Assembly: GCA_027314025.1 (NCBI GenBank)
Contig: DAHVCP010000048.1
Coordinates: 1 to 64,000 of the forward strand
DNA from: Acidobacteriota bacterium
GTDB lineage: Bacteria; Acidobacteriota; Terriglobia; Terriglobales; SCQP01
DNA: 64,000 nt
Direction: 5' to 3'
The notes under the pieces were generated by a model. The model was not told where the DNA came from. It saw only the letters and a program-made list of their open reading frames with translations, and made no database searches. Position numbers and translations under genes: made by a program. The stretch's first letter is position 1. Each line of letters starts with the position of its first letter. This document shows, in pieces, positions 43,943 through 53,335 of this stretch.

Positions 43943-45370
43943 TTACTCCGGCTCCAATCCATACATGCGGATTTTGTACAGCAGCGCCTTGTAGCTGATG
44001 CCCAGGGCTTGCGCCGCCTGCTTGCGCACGCCGCGGGACTCGCGCAACGCCTGGGCGATGGCTTCGGCCTCCGCTTCTCCCTTCAAGCCCTTGACCAGCG
44101 ACTTCAAATCCCGCGGCGGCCGCGCCACCGGGGCGGCGGGGGCCGCGGGCGCGGTCGCCGCCAGCGCGGCGGCGTGCTGTTCCAATTCCGCAATGGCCTG
44201 AGCTTCGTCTCCCAAGATCAGATACCGCTTGACGAAGTTCTCCATCTCCCGCAAGTTCCCCGGCCAGGGATGGCGCAGACACGCCTCGTGCATGGCCTGG
44301 GTAATGGGCAGAATGGGCCGGGAATAGCTTTCCGCGAAGCGGATCATGAACTGCCGCAGCAGCAGCGGAATCTCCTCCTGGCGCTCGCGCAGCGGCGGCA
44401 ACTGCAAGGTGAACGCGTTCAAGCGATAGTACAGATCGGCGCGGAACCGTCCGCCGCCGATGGCGCGCTGCACGTCAATGTTGGTGGCGCTGAGCACCCG
44501 GACATCGGCTTTCAGCGTCTTGCGGCTGCCCAGCCGGGAGTAGGCGCCGTCTTGCAGCACATGGAGCAGCTTGGCTTGCAAGGCGGGCGGCATCTCCCCG
44601 ATCTCATCGAGCAGGATGGTGCCGTTCTCGCCCAGCTCAAACTTTCCGGGTTTGGCGCGCACCGCGCCGGTGAAGGCGCCGGCCTCGTAGCCAAACAGCT
44701 CACTCTCCAGCAGTTCGCCCGGCAACGCGGCGCAGTTGACCTTCACGAACGGGCCGTCGGCGCGGCGGGAATGGCGATGGATCAGCCGCGCCACCACTTC
44801 TTTTCCCGTGCCGCTCTCCCCCAAAATCAAGACCGGCACGTCTATGGGCGCGACCCGCAACGCCTCCGCCCGCACTCGCTGCATGGCCGGGCTGACCATC
44901 ACGTAGCGCGTGTCCTCCCCGTCCGTTTCCGGCGCTGCCGGCGCGGCGCCGGAGGCGGATCCCGCCAGTGCCGCCTGCCCCAGCAAGCTCTTCAGGTCGG
45001 CTTCCTTGAGCGGTTTGGTCAGGTAATCGGCGGCCCCCAACTGCGCCGCTTCCACCGCCTTGCGGGTGTCGTTCAGATTCGACAACATGACCACGCGCAA
45101 GGCGGGCCGTGCCCGGCGCAGCTTGCCCAAAGTGGCAATCCCATCCTGGCCCGGCATCATCAGGTCCAACAACACCAGGTCGGGGACCGGATCGCGCTTG
45201 ACCCGCGCCAGCGCCTGGGAGCCGTTCGGCTCCACCTCCACGGTGCAGGCATGGGCCTCCAGCAGGGCGCGGACATAACCCAACTTTTCCGGCTCGTCGT
45301 CCACGATCAAAACGCGTACGGGAACGGCGGGCGCGGCTTCCGGGGCAGCGGCGGTGGCGAATTCGCTCAT
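43943..45370 (-). CDS. Sigma-54-dependent response regulator of the polysaccharide locus
   Basis: 475 residues. Receiver domain (about 15-135) with DDEP, phospho-acceptor LVLLDLMMPG and TKPL. AAA+ domain (about 160-395) with GESGTGKEVVARL (Walker A), ELFGYEAGAFTGAV (sigma-54 contact loop), ILLDEIGEMP (Walker B) and the R-finger region. Fis-type helix-turn-helix at the C-terminus (RKQAAQALGISYKALLYKI). This is the PrsR-like layout of PEP-CTERM-type EPS clusters. It follows the histidine kinase gene by 20 bases. Confidence 0.92.
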   Translation of the reverse strand: MSEFATAAAPEAAPAVPVRVLIVDDEPEKLGYVRALLEAHACTVEVEPNGSQALARVKRDPVPDLVLLDLMMPGQDGIATLGKLRRARPALRVVMLSNLNDTRKAVEAAQLGAADYLTKPLKEADLKSLLGQAALAGSASGAAPAAPETDGEDTRYVMVSPAMQRVRAEALRVAPIDVPVLILGESGTGKEVVARLIHRHSRRADGPFVKVNCAALPGELLESELFGYEAGAFTGAVRAKPGKFELGENGTILLDEIGEMPPALQAKLLHVLQDGAYSRLGSRKTLKADVRVLSATNIDVQRAIGGGRFRADLYYRLNAFTLQLPPLRERQEEIPLLLRQFMIRFAESYSRPILPITQAMHEACLRHPWPGNLREMENFVKRYLILGDEAQAIAELEQHAAALAATAPAAPAAPVARPPRDLKSLVKGLKGEAEAEAIAQALRESRGVRKQAAQALGISYKALLYKIRMYGLEPE

Positions 45371-45390
45371 GGCAGAACGCGACGGCGCGG

Positions 45391-46317
45391 TTACCTGGGC
45401 GCCGCCCGCGCCGTTTCCGGCGGCGTGGCCAAAGGCAATACCAGGCAAAACTTACTACCCGCCGCCAGTTCACTCTCCACCCAAATCTTGCCGCCATGCG
45501 ACTGCACCATTTGCCGGGCAATGGCCAACCCCAGGCCCACGCCGCTGCGCCCGCCGCCGGTCTGAACCTCCTCCGGAGCGAGGCGGACAAAGGGGTCAAA
45601 GATCTCCTGGTGAAACTCCGGGGCGATGCCCGGTCCGGTGTCGCAGACGCAGATGCGACACGCGTTGGGCGCTTGGTTGGACTGGCGGCGCCGATTCCCC
45701 GGCATGGTGCGCTCCCAGCGGGTGCGCCGCTCCCAAAAGTGGGCTTCCCAACTCAGCCACACCGTGCCGCCGGTGGGCGTGAATTTGAGCGCGTTTTCCA
45801 AGAGATTGGAAACCACCCGCTGGATCTTGTGATAGTCGAAGACGAAGGCCGGCAGCGGCGGCGGGGCCAGCAAATACAGCGCCACGCCCTTACGCCGAAA
45901 GGAATCGCTCCAAATGCCGTGCAACTCCTCCAAGCAGGCGCCGATGTCGCCCCGGTCCGCCTTGAGGCGGACGCCTTCGGCCTCCATGAGTCCAAAGCTG
46001 AGACAATCGTCCACGGTGCGCTGCAGGCGGGAGCAACTGCTCTCCATCTCGCCCAGCACCTCCCGCTGCCGCGGGGTCAAGGGACCGCATTGCCCGTTCG
46101 TCAGCAACGCCGCATATCCGGCCATCGTCGCCAGCGGCGTCTTCATGTCATGCGCGGCCGCCGCCAACGCCAACGTGCGGCGCCGCCCCTCGTCGCCCCG
46201 TTCCGCGTTGCGCGGGCGCTCCGCCGGAACCGAAGCCGGACCGCGGCCACGGCGGGGCTGGCGGGCACGGCCGGCGGGGCGGCGGGGCGGAGCGAGAGGT
46301 TCGGCGGAATTGGCCAT
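45391..46317 (-). CDS. Soluble sensor histidine kinase
   Basis: 308 residues. H-box AHDMKTPLATMAGY (His about 56), N-box NLLENALKFTPTG, D-box CDTGPGIAPE and G-box GVGLGLAIAR. The first 45 residues are basic and disordered. No membrane segment or recognised sensor domain, so the signal is probably cytoplasmic or relayed by a partner. Partner of the sigma-54 response regulator immediately downstream. Divergent from the EPS genes. Confidence 0.9.
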   Translation of the reverse strand: MANSAEPLAPPRRPAGRARQPRRGRGPASVPAERPRNAERGDEGRRRTLALAAAAHDMKTPLATMAGYAALLTNGQCGPLTPRQREVLGEMESSCSRLQRTVDDCLSFGLMEAEGVRLKADRGDIGACLEELHGIWSDSFRRKGVALYLLAPPPLPAFVFDYHKIQRVVSNLLENALKFTPTGGTVWLSWEAHFWERRTRWERTMPGNRRRQSNQAPNACRICVCDTGPGIAPEFHQEIFDPFVRLAPEEVQTGGGRSGVGLGLAIARQMVQSHGGKIWVESELAAGSKFCLVLPLATPPETARAAPR

Positions 46318-46860
46318 GGGAGACGGAGGTTGATCTCAGGCGCAGCGAGGGTCCGATCTCATGGGTAAATCAGAGAAAGCGGCAAGTGAGGCAAAGCAAC
46401 TGAGTAAGCGCAACCGGCCATCACTGCCGGAACGAAGCCAAGTGACCCTAAGTGTAAATGGCTGCACATCCGGCGTCAAGAATTTTCCCTCCCGCCGGCG
46501 CCCGGGAACCGTCGGCGTCATCCCCTGCGATGCACCCGCGTCCGCACGGATATGGCGGCGGGCCGCGATTTTGCCGCCTTCCCGGTGCCACATTGGTCTC
46601 CACGCCGGCGCCGCGCCGGCGTCCCAGGAGTGGGAAACACCACCGGCGGCGCAGGTGCAAGCGATTGCAACCCGGTCCCCGGAGGGGCCCGCACCAAGGG
46701 AAATCTCATTCCCCATTGCGCCAGATTTTTTCCGCCCCGCGGGGGCTCCCCGGCGGGGGCGCGCAGGGCGGCACCATAGTGAGCGCAAGCAGTAGCAATA
46801 CTTGGACTTAGGCGATCCGCACCAGCCCGTCCCTTGGGCCCGCCGGCGGGGCGCCGGGCA
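46318..46860. other. Divergent control region of the polysaccharide locus
   Basis: No gene. It contains GC-poorer stretches (about 46360-46470) that may hold promoters and several inverted repeats (for example GCCGGCGCCGCGCCGGC near 46601-46617). Two weak minus-strand sigma-54-like patterns with correct GG-N10-GC spacing are seen (46425-46440 and 46576-46590). I could not find a good -24/-12 element for the plus-strand operon by eye. Confidence 0.5.
46425..46440 (-). promoter_or_regulatory. Weak candidate sigma-54 promoter
   Basis: On the minus strand TGGCTT-CGTTC-CGGCA keeps the GG and GC dinucleotides of TGGCAC-N5-TTGCA at the right spacing, about 108 bases before the histidine kinase start. 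The match is partial and may be chance. Confidence 0.25.
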
Positions 46861-47829
46861 ATGGCAGTGCAGGTGCAGGCAGAGAGCGCGGGGATCATGG
46901 ACAGCCGAGTTGCCACCGAGGGCGTCAGCGCAGCGGCATCGCTGGCGCCGGCGCTGTTGCCCGCCTCCCTCTGCGGGCAGTTGAGCCGGGTGGCGGCCAG
47001 CGGCGTGCCGGTGCTGCTGGAAGGCGAAAGTGGCAGCGGCAAAGACCTGGCGGCGCGCTACCTGCATTTCCGGAGCGGCGCGGCGGGGCCGTTCCTGAAG
47101 CTGCACGCACCGGCGCTGGCGGCCGGGCAGGGGAGCTGGTTCGGGCTCGGCGGCGGCACCCTCTACCTGGATCAGATCGGCGAGCTGGCGCCCGCTTGGC
47201 AGGCCGAGTTGCTGCGGTGGTTGCAGGAACCCGAAGCGGGCCGGGAGCGGCCACGCTTGGTGGCGGCCACGCCGCAGGAGTTGGCGGGGCAGGCGGCGGC
47301 AGGCCAATTCCGCCGCGACCTCCTCTACCGCCTCAACGTCGTCACCCTGCGTCTTGCGCCGCTGCGCCAGCGGCGCGCGGAACTTCCCCGGCTGGTGGCG
47401 CTGTTCCTGGAGCAGTACAACCGCGCCCACGGACGCGCCGTTCCGCCGCCGCCGGCCGCGGTTTGGCGCGCCTGGGAAGGGTATGCGTGGCCGGGCAATT
47501 TGCGCGAGCTGGAAAACCTGGTGCAGCGCTATGTCATCCTGGAAAGCGCCGACGCACTCACGACCGGGCTGGCGGCGCGCCCGGCGGGTTGGGCGCCGGA
47601 TGGCTCGCTCTCGCTCAAGCAAATCACCCGGCGCGCCGAACGGCAGCTGGAACGGGAGTTGATCGGGCAAGCATTGGCGGCCAGCCGGGGCAATCGCAAG
47701 CGCGCCGCCGGGCTGCTGCGCATTAGCTACCGGGCCCTGCTGTACAAGCTCAAAGATGCCGATCTGGCGCCGCCGCTGGCGCCGGCCGCGGCCCGCTCCG
47801 AAGACCAACTGCAAGGAGGAAGGGTATGA
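46861..47829 (+). CDS. Degenerate enhancer-binding protein lacking the GAFTGA loop
   Basis: 322 residues. AAA+ domain with Walker A EGESGSGKDLAARYLH and a Walker B-like GGTLYLDQIGEL (Asp-Gln instead of Asp-Glu), then RRDLLYRLNVVTLRLAPLR and WPGNLRELENLVQRY, and a Fis-type HTH (NRKRAAGLLRISYRALLYKL) nearly identical in style to the response regulator's. There is no receiver domain, and the segment that should contain GAFTGA is deleted (FLKLHAPALAAGQGSWFGLG leads straight to Walker B). It therefore probably cannot drive sigma-54 polymerase alone. First gene of the EPS operon; overlaps the export gene by four bases. ATG 46834 or 46897 are other possible starts. Confidence 0.8.
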   Translation: MAVQVQAESAGIMDSRVATEGVSAAASLAPALLPASLCGQLSRVAASGVPVLLEGESGSGKDLAARYLHFRSGAAGPFLKLHAPALAAGQGSWFGLGGGTLYLDQIGELAPAWQAELLRWLQEPEAGRERPRLVAATPQELAGQAAAGQFRRDLLYRLNVVTLRLAPLRQRRAELPRLVALFLEQYNRAHGRAVPPPPAAVWRAWEGYAWPGNLRELENLVQRYVILESADALTTGLAARPAGWAPDGSLSLKQITRRAERQLERELIGQALAASRGNRKRAAGLLRISYRALLYKLKDADLAPPLAPAAARSEDQLQGGRV

Positions 47830-48452
47830 CGCTTATCGCCATCGGCCGCCGCTGCGCGCGCACGGCGGGCTTGCTGCTGCTCGCCGCCGGTTGCGCGCTG
47901 GCGGCCGGCAACGGCAACCATAAGAAGAAGCACAAGGACACGCCGCGACCCAGCGCCAGCGCGCCGCCGGCCTACACCATCGGCCCCAACGACGTGCTGA
48001 GCATTGATGTTTGGCATGAAAAGGACCTTTCGGCCACGCTGCCGGTCCGCCCCGACGGGTACATCTCCCTGCCGCTGATCGGCCAGGTGCGGGCGAGCGG
48101 ATATACCCCGCTGCAACTGCAACAAGCGTTGACGCGGCGGCTGCGCGCCTACATTGACCAGCCGCGCGTCACCGTGGTGGTCACCAAGGTCCTGAGCCGG
48201 CTGTTCAACGTCCTGGGCCGAGTGATCAAGCCCGGGGCCTATCCCCTCGACCAGCCCACCACCGTGCTGGACGCGCTGGCCCAAGCCGGCGGCCCGGCGG
48301 AGTTCGCCAATACCAAGAAGATTTACGTGCTGCGCTACAAACCGAACGGCTCGCGCTGGATCTATCCGTTCAACTACAACCAAGTCATCAAGGGCCACCT
48401 CCCCTGGGAAAACATCCAACTCAAACCGGGGGACACCGTGGTGGTGCCCTGA
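47826..48452 (+). CDS. Polysaccharide export protein, Wza/EpsA type
   Basis: 208 residues with a lipoprotein-like signal (LLLLAAGC, lipobox Cys about 22). Polysaccharide export domain: YTIGPNDVLSIDVWHEKDLS, VRPDGYISLPLIGQV, TPLQLQQALTRRL; then an SLBB-type part FNVLGRVIKPGAYPLDQPTT. It would form the outer-membrane channel base. Good ribosome site GGAGGAAGGGT. Overlaps its neighbours on both sides. Confidence 0.92.
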   Translation: MTLIAIGRRCARTAGLLLLAAGCALAAGNGNHKKKHKDTPRPSASAPPAYTIGPNDVLSIDVWHEKDLSATLPVRPDGYISLPLIGQVRASGYTPLQLQQALTRRLRAYIDQPRVTVVVTKVLSRLFNVLGRVIKPGAYPLDQPTTVLDALAQAGGPAEFANTKKIYVLRYKPNGSRWIYPFNYNQVIKGHLPWENIQLKPGDTVVVP

Positions 48453-49822
48453 TGGCGCGGCGGACACGGCGCTTCGATTTGGCGGCGGGGCTATTGTTGG
48501 CGCTGGCCCTGGCCCCTGCCGCCGCGGCGCAGAATGCCGGTCCGACGGTGACCAACCCCACCACGTTGGCGCAGACGGTGAGCGTCGGCGGGCCGGTGCA
48601 GCTGGCGCCGGCGCAGGCGGTAGAGACGTTTCAGCAGATGACCCTGACCGCCGACACGGGGTTTGAGACCAACGTCACCGGGCTGAGCAATGGCGGCAGC
48701 GACTGGCTGGAGACCCTGGCGGGCAACTTCGCGGCGGGACAAAACCGGGGGGCGCTGCATTGGGCCCTGGCCTATCAGCCCAGTTACACCGTATACCGCA
48801 CCTTTCGCGGCTATGACCGCTTCGACCAGGCCGGGGCGCTGGACCTCAGCTGGCAGCTCAGCCCGCATTGGTTTTTGCGGCTCGCCGAGCACGCCGCCTA
48901 TGGGCGCTATCTCGCCACCCCGCAGGCGGCGCAGGTCAGCGGCTCGGTGGTGGCGTTGAACAACTTCGTGGCCACGCCGTTTGCCCGCCAGTTCAGCCAG
49001 CAGCCCACCGTGGCGTTGCACTACGTCGCCAGCTACCGCTGGGCGCTGCATCTCGGCGCCGGCTACCTGGAAAGCCGCTACTTCGGCCAAGCGGCCACCG
49101 CCGGTCCGGCGCTCAGCGACCTGGAAGGGGTGACGGGGACCGCGGGCCTCAGCTATCGGCTCAGCCGCCGCACGACCCTGGGCGGGGAACTGGACTATTC
49201 CAACATGCGGCTGGCGGGGGGCATCTCCCGCGTGCAGGTGGGCAGCGCGCTATTGCAGTTGACGCGGGTGCTGGGGCCGACCGCGCAGGTGACCCTGTTT
49301 GCCGGCCCGCAGGAGACGCAACTGCGCGAGGACCTGAGCCGTTATTTGCCGGCCACCGTGCTGGCCAGCAACCCGGAGCTGGCGCGGATACATCAGAACA
49401 ACCTGGGCTGGAGCGCGGGAGGCACGTTGGCCGTGCAAAGTTATCACACCGCCTGGAATTTGACCCTGGTGCGCCGCACCACCGACAGCGGCGGCCTGTT
49501 CGCCGGCGCCGTGGAGGCGGACCAGGCGACGCTGGGCGCGATGCGCCAGCTGGGCCGCGAATGGACCGTCGGCGGCAATGCCGGGTTTGAGCGCATCACG
49601 CCGCTGGGGCTGCGCCTGCCGGGCGGCAACAGCGCGCTGTTCAGCTGGATCGCCGGCGCCCAAATGCGCCGCGGCCTCGGCCCGCGCTGGGTCTTGACCG
49701 CGGGATACAACTACGTGGACGAGCATACGCAGGGAACCGTCCCGTTCGCCGCCGCGATCCTGGGGCGGCAAACGGTGGAGTTGGGCATCGGCTACCGCCT
49801 GGGGCGGGGCCCGGGAGGCTAG
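48452..49822 (+). CDS. Outer-membrane beta-barrel protein of the EPS locus
   Basis: 456 residues with a signal peptide (LLLALALAPAAAAQ) and a long series of alternating polar/hydrophobic strands: WALAYQPSYTVYRTFRGY, FLRLAEHAAYGRYL, LHLGAGYLESRYFG, AWNLTLVRRTTDSGG and ELGIGYRLGRG at the end. It matches the style of PEP-CTERM-associated barrel proteins, which probably act with Wza in secretion. Start ATG overlaps the upstream stop (TGATG). Exact function unknown. Confidence 0.75.
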   Translation: MARRTRRFDLAAGLLLALALAPAAAAQNAGPTVTNPTTLAQTVSVGGPVQLAPAQAVETFQQMTLTADTGFETNVTGLSNGGSDWLETLAGNFAAGQNRGALHWALAYQPSYTVYRTFRGYDRFDQAGALDLSWQLSPHWFLRLAEHAAYGRYLATPQAAQVSGSVVALNNFVATPFARQFSQQPTVALHYVASYRWALHLGAGYLESRYFGQAATAGPALSDLEGVTGTAGLSYRLSRRTTLGGELDYSNMRLAGGISRVQVGSALLQLTRVLGPTAQVTLFAGPQETQLREDLSRYLPATVLASNPELARIHQNNLGWSAGGTLAVQSYHTAWNLTLVRRTTDSGGLFAGAVEADQATLGAMRQLGREWTVGGNAGFERITPLGLRLPGGNSALFSWIAGAQMRRGLGPRWVLTAGYNYVDEHTQGTVPFAAAILGRQTVELGIGYRLGRGPGG

Positions 49823-49825
49823 GCC

Positions 49826-51376
49826 ATGGCTGCGCCGCCGCCGGCTTCGACCCTGGGATGGCGCGAGCTGGGCGCGCTGCTGCGCCGCCGCCGCTGGTGG
49901 ATCGGCGGCAGCATCGTTGGCGTCTGGGGCCTGGCCCTGGCGCTGGCCGCCTGGCTGCCGCCGCGCTATCGCAGCCAGGCCACGCTGCTGATTACCCCCG
50001 CGCAGGTGCCCAGCAGCGTGGTCGGGCCCGCGACCGGCAGCGATGACACCTTGCTGGAACAGATCACGCAGCGGGTCTTGAGCCCGCCGCGGCTGGCGCG
50101 GTTGGCCGCGCAGTGGCAGGTCTTTGGCCCGGGCACCAGCCGGGAACAGGCGGGAGAGCGGATGCGCCAGGCGGTGGAACTGAACTGGGTGACGGCGCCC
50201 GGCGAACGCCAGGGCAGCGCGCCGGCGGCCTTCACCATCGCCTTCAGCGCCCGCAGCCCGCGGCTGGCGCAGGCGGTAGACCGGCAGCTGAGCCAATGGT
50301 TCATCCAGTCCAACCAGCACGCCCGCCAGGCGCAGGCCGCCGGGGCCGACCGCTTCCTACAATCCGCCCTGGCCGCCAGCCGCGCCCGGTTGCAGCAACG
50401 GCAGCAGGCGCTGCAGGTGTTTCGGGCGCAACATCCGGAACTGGACCCGGCGCAGGCGGCGGCCAGCGCGCAACAATTGACCCTGCTGGCAAGCCAGCAG
50501 AGCGGCGCGCAGCAGATCTTGGATCAGGACCGGCAGGAACAGACCTACTTGGGCTCGCTCGCAGCCGAGTACCGCCAGATGCTGGACGTACCGCCGAACG
50601 ACGGGGCGGCGCCGGCCGTGGCCACCGCCCTGGATCAGCACATTGCCCAGTTGCAGGCGCGCTTGGCCGCCCTGCGGACACGCTACACCGATCGCTATCC
50701 GCAGGTACAGCGACTGCAGGCGGAACTGGCGGCGGCGCAACGGCAGCGCCGCCGCGGCGACGCCACGGCCGCCTCCCCGCAACAGGTGGCGGCGATGGCG
50801 CCGCTGCTGCAACTGCAGAGCCAGGCGCAGGCCAACCAACTGGCGATTCGCAACGAGCAACACCACCTAGTCCGGCTAGGCCGGCAGATCGCCGCGGCGC
50901 AGGCGCAGGCCAACGCCGCTCCGGTGCAGAAACAGCAGCTGACGCAGCTGGAGCAGCAGGACCAGCAGGCGCAGGCCGACTACGACCATCTCACCGCGGA
51001 ACAGCGGCAAGCCCACCTGGCGGTGGCGCTGGACAACGGCCCGTCCGGAGCCCACTTCCGCCTGTTGGACCCGCCCACCCGCCCCCTCCGCCCGGCGTTT
51101 CCCAACCGGCTGCTGTTCAGCGGCCTGGGGCTGGCGCTGGGCGCAGCGCTGGGCGTGCTGCTGGCGCTGGCGCGGGACTGGGGCGATGACCGGCTGCACG
51201 GCGAGCGCGAGGCGCGCGCCTGGGCGGCGGCGCCGGTGCTCGGGGCGATCCCGGCGCTGGAGACGCCGGCCGAGCGGCGTCAGGGCCGTCTGCGGGCGGT
51301 GGGGCAGTGGCTGCTGGCCAGCGCGCTGTTGTTGGTGGTGGCGGTGGGGAACGGCTGGCTGCTCTGGCATTCCTAG
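49826..51376 (+). CDS. Chain-length determinant (Wzz/GNVR type)
   Basis: 516 residues. Membrane segments at about 26-44 (WIGGSIVGVWGLALALAAWL) and near 430-450 and 490-512. A long Gln/Ala-rich coiled coil (about 170-400) follows the Wzz-type beta domain (YRSQATLLITPAQVP). A GNVR-like turn (PTRPLRPAFPNRLLF) precedes the second membrane helix. It controls polymer length and contacts the CpsD-like ATPase encoded downstream. Unusually Gln-rich coil. Confidence 0.88.
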   Translation: MAAPPPASTLGWRELGALLRRRRWWIGGSIVGVWGLALALAAWLPPRYRSQATLLITPAQVPSSVVGPATGSDDTLLEQITQRVLSPPRLARLAAQWQVFGPGTSREQAGERMRQAVELNWVTAPGERQGSAPAAFTIAFSARSPRLAQAVDRQLSQWFIQSNQHARQAQAAGADRFLQSALAASRARLQQRQQALQVFRAQHPELDPAQAAASAQQLTLLASQQSGAQQILDQDRQEQTYLGSLAAEYRQMLDVPPNDGAAPAVATALDQHIAQLQARLAALRTRYTDRYPQVQRLQAELAAAQRQRRRGDATAASPQQVAAMAPLLQLQSQAQANQLAIRNEQHHLVRLGRQIAAAQAQANAAPVQKQQLTQLEQQDQQAQADYDHLTAEQRQAHLAVALDNGPSGAHFRLLDPPTRPLRPAFPNRLLFSGLGLALGAALGVLLALARDWGDDRLHGEREARAWAAAPVLGAIPALETPAERRQGRLRAVGQWLLASALLLVVAVGNGWLLWHS

Positions 51377-51384
51377 GCGCGGGC

Positions 51385-52362
51385 ATGTACTGTGAGCACT
51401 TCCATCTCCGCCGCCGTCCGTTCGAGCTGAGCCCGGATCCCTATTTTCTGTATCCCACCCCGCGCCACAACGAAGCGCTCGCCAACCTCTACCACGCGGT
51501 CAGCGGGCGCCGCGGCTTCGTGGTGCTGACCGGCGAGGTGGGCACGGGAAAAACGCTGCTGTTGCGCTGCCTGTTCGATCTGTTGGACCGCAAACAGGTC
51601 GCGTTCGCCTATCTGTTCAATCCTCGCCTCACGGCCGATGATTTTCTTCACCACCTGCTGACGGATTTCGGCCTTCCCGCCGACTTGAACGGCAAGAGCG
51701 CCCGGCTGCGGGTGCTGAATCAGTTTCTTTTGGACCGGCACCGACGGCAGCTCACCACCGCGCTGGTCGTGGACGAGGCGCAACACCTCAGCCCGGAGGT
51801 GCTGGAAGAGATCCGGCTCCTGACGAACCTGGAAACCACCTCGCAGAAGCTGTTGCAGATCGTCCTCGCGGGACAGCCCGAGCTTGAGGATCTCCTCGAC
51901 TCCTCCCCGTTGCGCCAGCTGAAACAACGGGTGGCGCTGCGCTGCCGGCTGACCGCCTTGAGCGAGCCAGAGACGGCTGGGTACATTGCCCGCCGCCTGG
52001 AGCGGGCGCAGGGTCCGAACGGGGCGCAAAACCTGTTTCCGCCTCCGGTGCTGGCGGCGATTTATCGCGCCAGCCGTGGGATTCCGCGGCTCATCAACAC
52101 GCTCTGCGAAAATGCCTTGGTCACCGCCTACGCCCATCAGCAGACGGAAGTCTCCGAAAGCATCGTGGCCGAGGTGGTGGAGGATTTCCGCCTGCAAGAG
52201 ACCGCCCCGCCGCCCACGCGCGCCCCATTGCCGCCCGCGCAGGATGAGCGGCGGCAACTGTTGGCCACGTTGCTGCGTCTAGCGCGGCAACTGGACACCG
52301 ACGCCCCGGCACCCGAGTTGGATTGGGAGCTGCGCTCGGCCGCCAAGGGAGAACCGGTATGA
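51385..52362 (+). CDS. ExeA-type AAA ATPase of the EPS locus
   Basis: 325 residues: MYCEHFHLRRRPFELSPDP, Walker A LTGEVGTGKTLLLR, Walker B TALVVDEAQHLS, sensor LAGQPELEDLL and RLINTLCENAL. This is the XrtA/PEP-CTERM-associated ATPase family related to ExeA. Start at 51385 chosen by family N-terminus; only nine bases separate it from the preceding gene. The stop overlaps the next start (ATGA). Confidence 0.92.
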   Translation: MYCEHFHLRRRPFELSPDPYFLYPTPRHNEALANLYHAVSGRRGFVVLTGEVGTGKTLLLRCLFDLLDRKQVAFAYLFNPRLTADDFLHHLLTDFGLPADLNGKSARLRVLNQFLLDRHRRQLTTALVVDEAQHLSPEVLEEIRLLTNLETTSQKLLQIVLAGQPELEDLLDSSPLRQLKQRVALRCRLTALSEPETAGYIARRLERAQGPNGAQNLFPPPVLAAIYRASRGIPRLINTLCENALVTAYAHQQTEVSESIVAEVVEDFRLQETAPPPTRAPLPPAQDERRQLLATLLRLARQLDTDAPAPELDWELRSAAKGEPV

Positions 52363-53210
52363 GCCGCATTTTCGAGGCGCTGCAACGCGCGGAAGGTCAA
52401 CCGGGCGAAGCCCACGCCGCCGCCGGCCCGAGCGCCTGGGCCGCCGCCCTCTCAATCGCCAGCCCGGACCGGGCGCCGGAGACGGCTCCCGAGCCGGTCT
52501 TCCCCGCCTTCACGCCGCAGCCCGGGGCCGCGAGCCGGCTGGTCTGCTGGAACCAGTGGGAGGACAACGCGGCGGAAGCGTTCCGCCATCTGGCCGCGAA
52601 ATTGTTGCACTTGCGCGAACGCTGCCACCCCGAGCGCCGGCTGCAAACGGTGCTCTGCACCAGCAGCCTTCCGCGGGAGGGCAAAAGCATCGTCGCCGCC
52701 AATCTCGCGCTGGCGCTGGCGCGCACCAGCGGGAATCGCACGTTGCTGCTGGACGGCGACCTGCGCCAGCCGGCGCAGGCGCAGTTGTGGGGCGTGGAGG
52801 ACGGCGCGGGGCTGGCGGATTGGATTCACCACGCCGACCCCTCCCCGGTCCCGGCGCCTCCAGTGCGGCAGCTGGGCGAAACGTCGGCGCATTTGCTGCC
52901 GGCCGGCGCCGTGGGCCGCGCCACCCAGCCGCTGGCGTTCCTAGAATCCCCGCGCGCCGCGCAGTTGCTGATGATGTTGAACAGTTGGTTCCCGTGGGTG
53001 ATTATCGATGCCCCACCCCTGCTGCCCGTCGCCGACGCCCACGCCTGGGCGCGCATGGCGGACGGCGTGCTGCTCGTCACCCGTGCGGGAGTCTCGCGCA
53101 AGGCGCAAGTACGAGAAGCGTTGCGCAGCTTGGATAGCCGCAACTTGTTGGGCCTCGTGGTGAATCAAAACCCGCAGTCGGCATTGGCCTATCCCCCGCC
53201 CCGTTCCTAG
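52359..53210 (+). CDS. CpsD/CapB-like tyrosine-kinase-type ATPase
   Basis: 283 residues beginning MSRIFEALQRAEGQ, the usual start of PEP-CTERM-linked kinases. Walker A-like SLPREGKSIVAANLALALA (Arg replaces the first Gly of GEGKS), Walker A' LLLDGDLRQPAQ, Walker B WVIIDAPPLLPVADA. The C-terminus has only one Tyr (SALAYPPPRS), not the usual tyrosine cluster, so autophosphorylation may be limited. It is the cytoplasmic partner of the chain-length protein. Confidence 0.85.
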   Translation: MSRIFEALQRAEGQPGEAHAAAGPSAWAAALSIASPDRAPETAPEPVFPAFTPQPGAASRLVCWNQWEDNAAEAFRHLAAKLLHLRERCHPERRLQTVLCTSSLPREGKSIVAANLALALARTSGNRTLLLDGDLRQPAQAQLWGVEDGAGLADWIHHADPSPVPAPPVRQLGETSAHLLPAGAVGRATQPLAFLESPRAAQLLMMLNSWFPWVIIDAPPLLPVADAHAWARMADGVLLVTRAGVSRKAQVREALRSLDSRNLLGLVVNQNPQSALAYPPPRS

Positions 53211-53335
53211 TCCGAGATTGGGAGACGTGCGCGGGCCACCGATGGGGGCCGCCCATTCGCGGTCTAGCGGCGCCATTCGGCGTCATGCTACAAAGCCGTG
53301 GCATGGGCTCCCCGCATCGCCATGCCGCCGTTGCC

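Noticed and set aside
46336-47814. Minus-strand frame of about 492 codons across the EPS control region
   Set aside because: Antisense to the enhancer-binding protein gene and running through the divergent promoter region.
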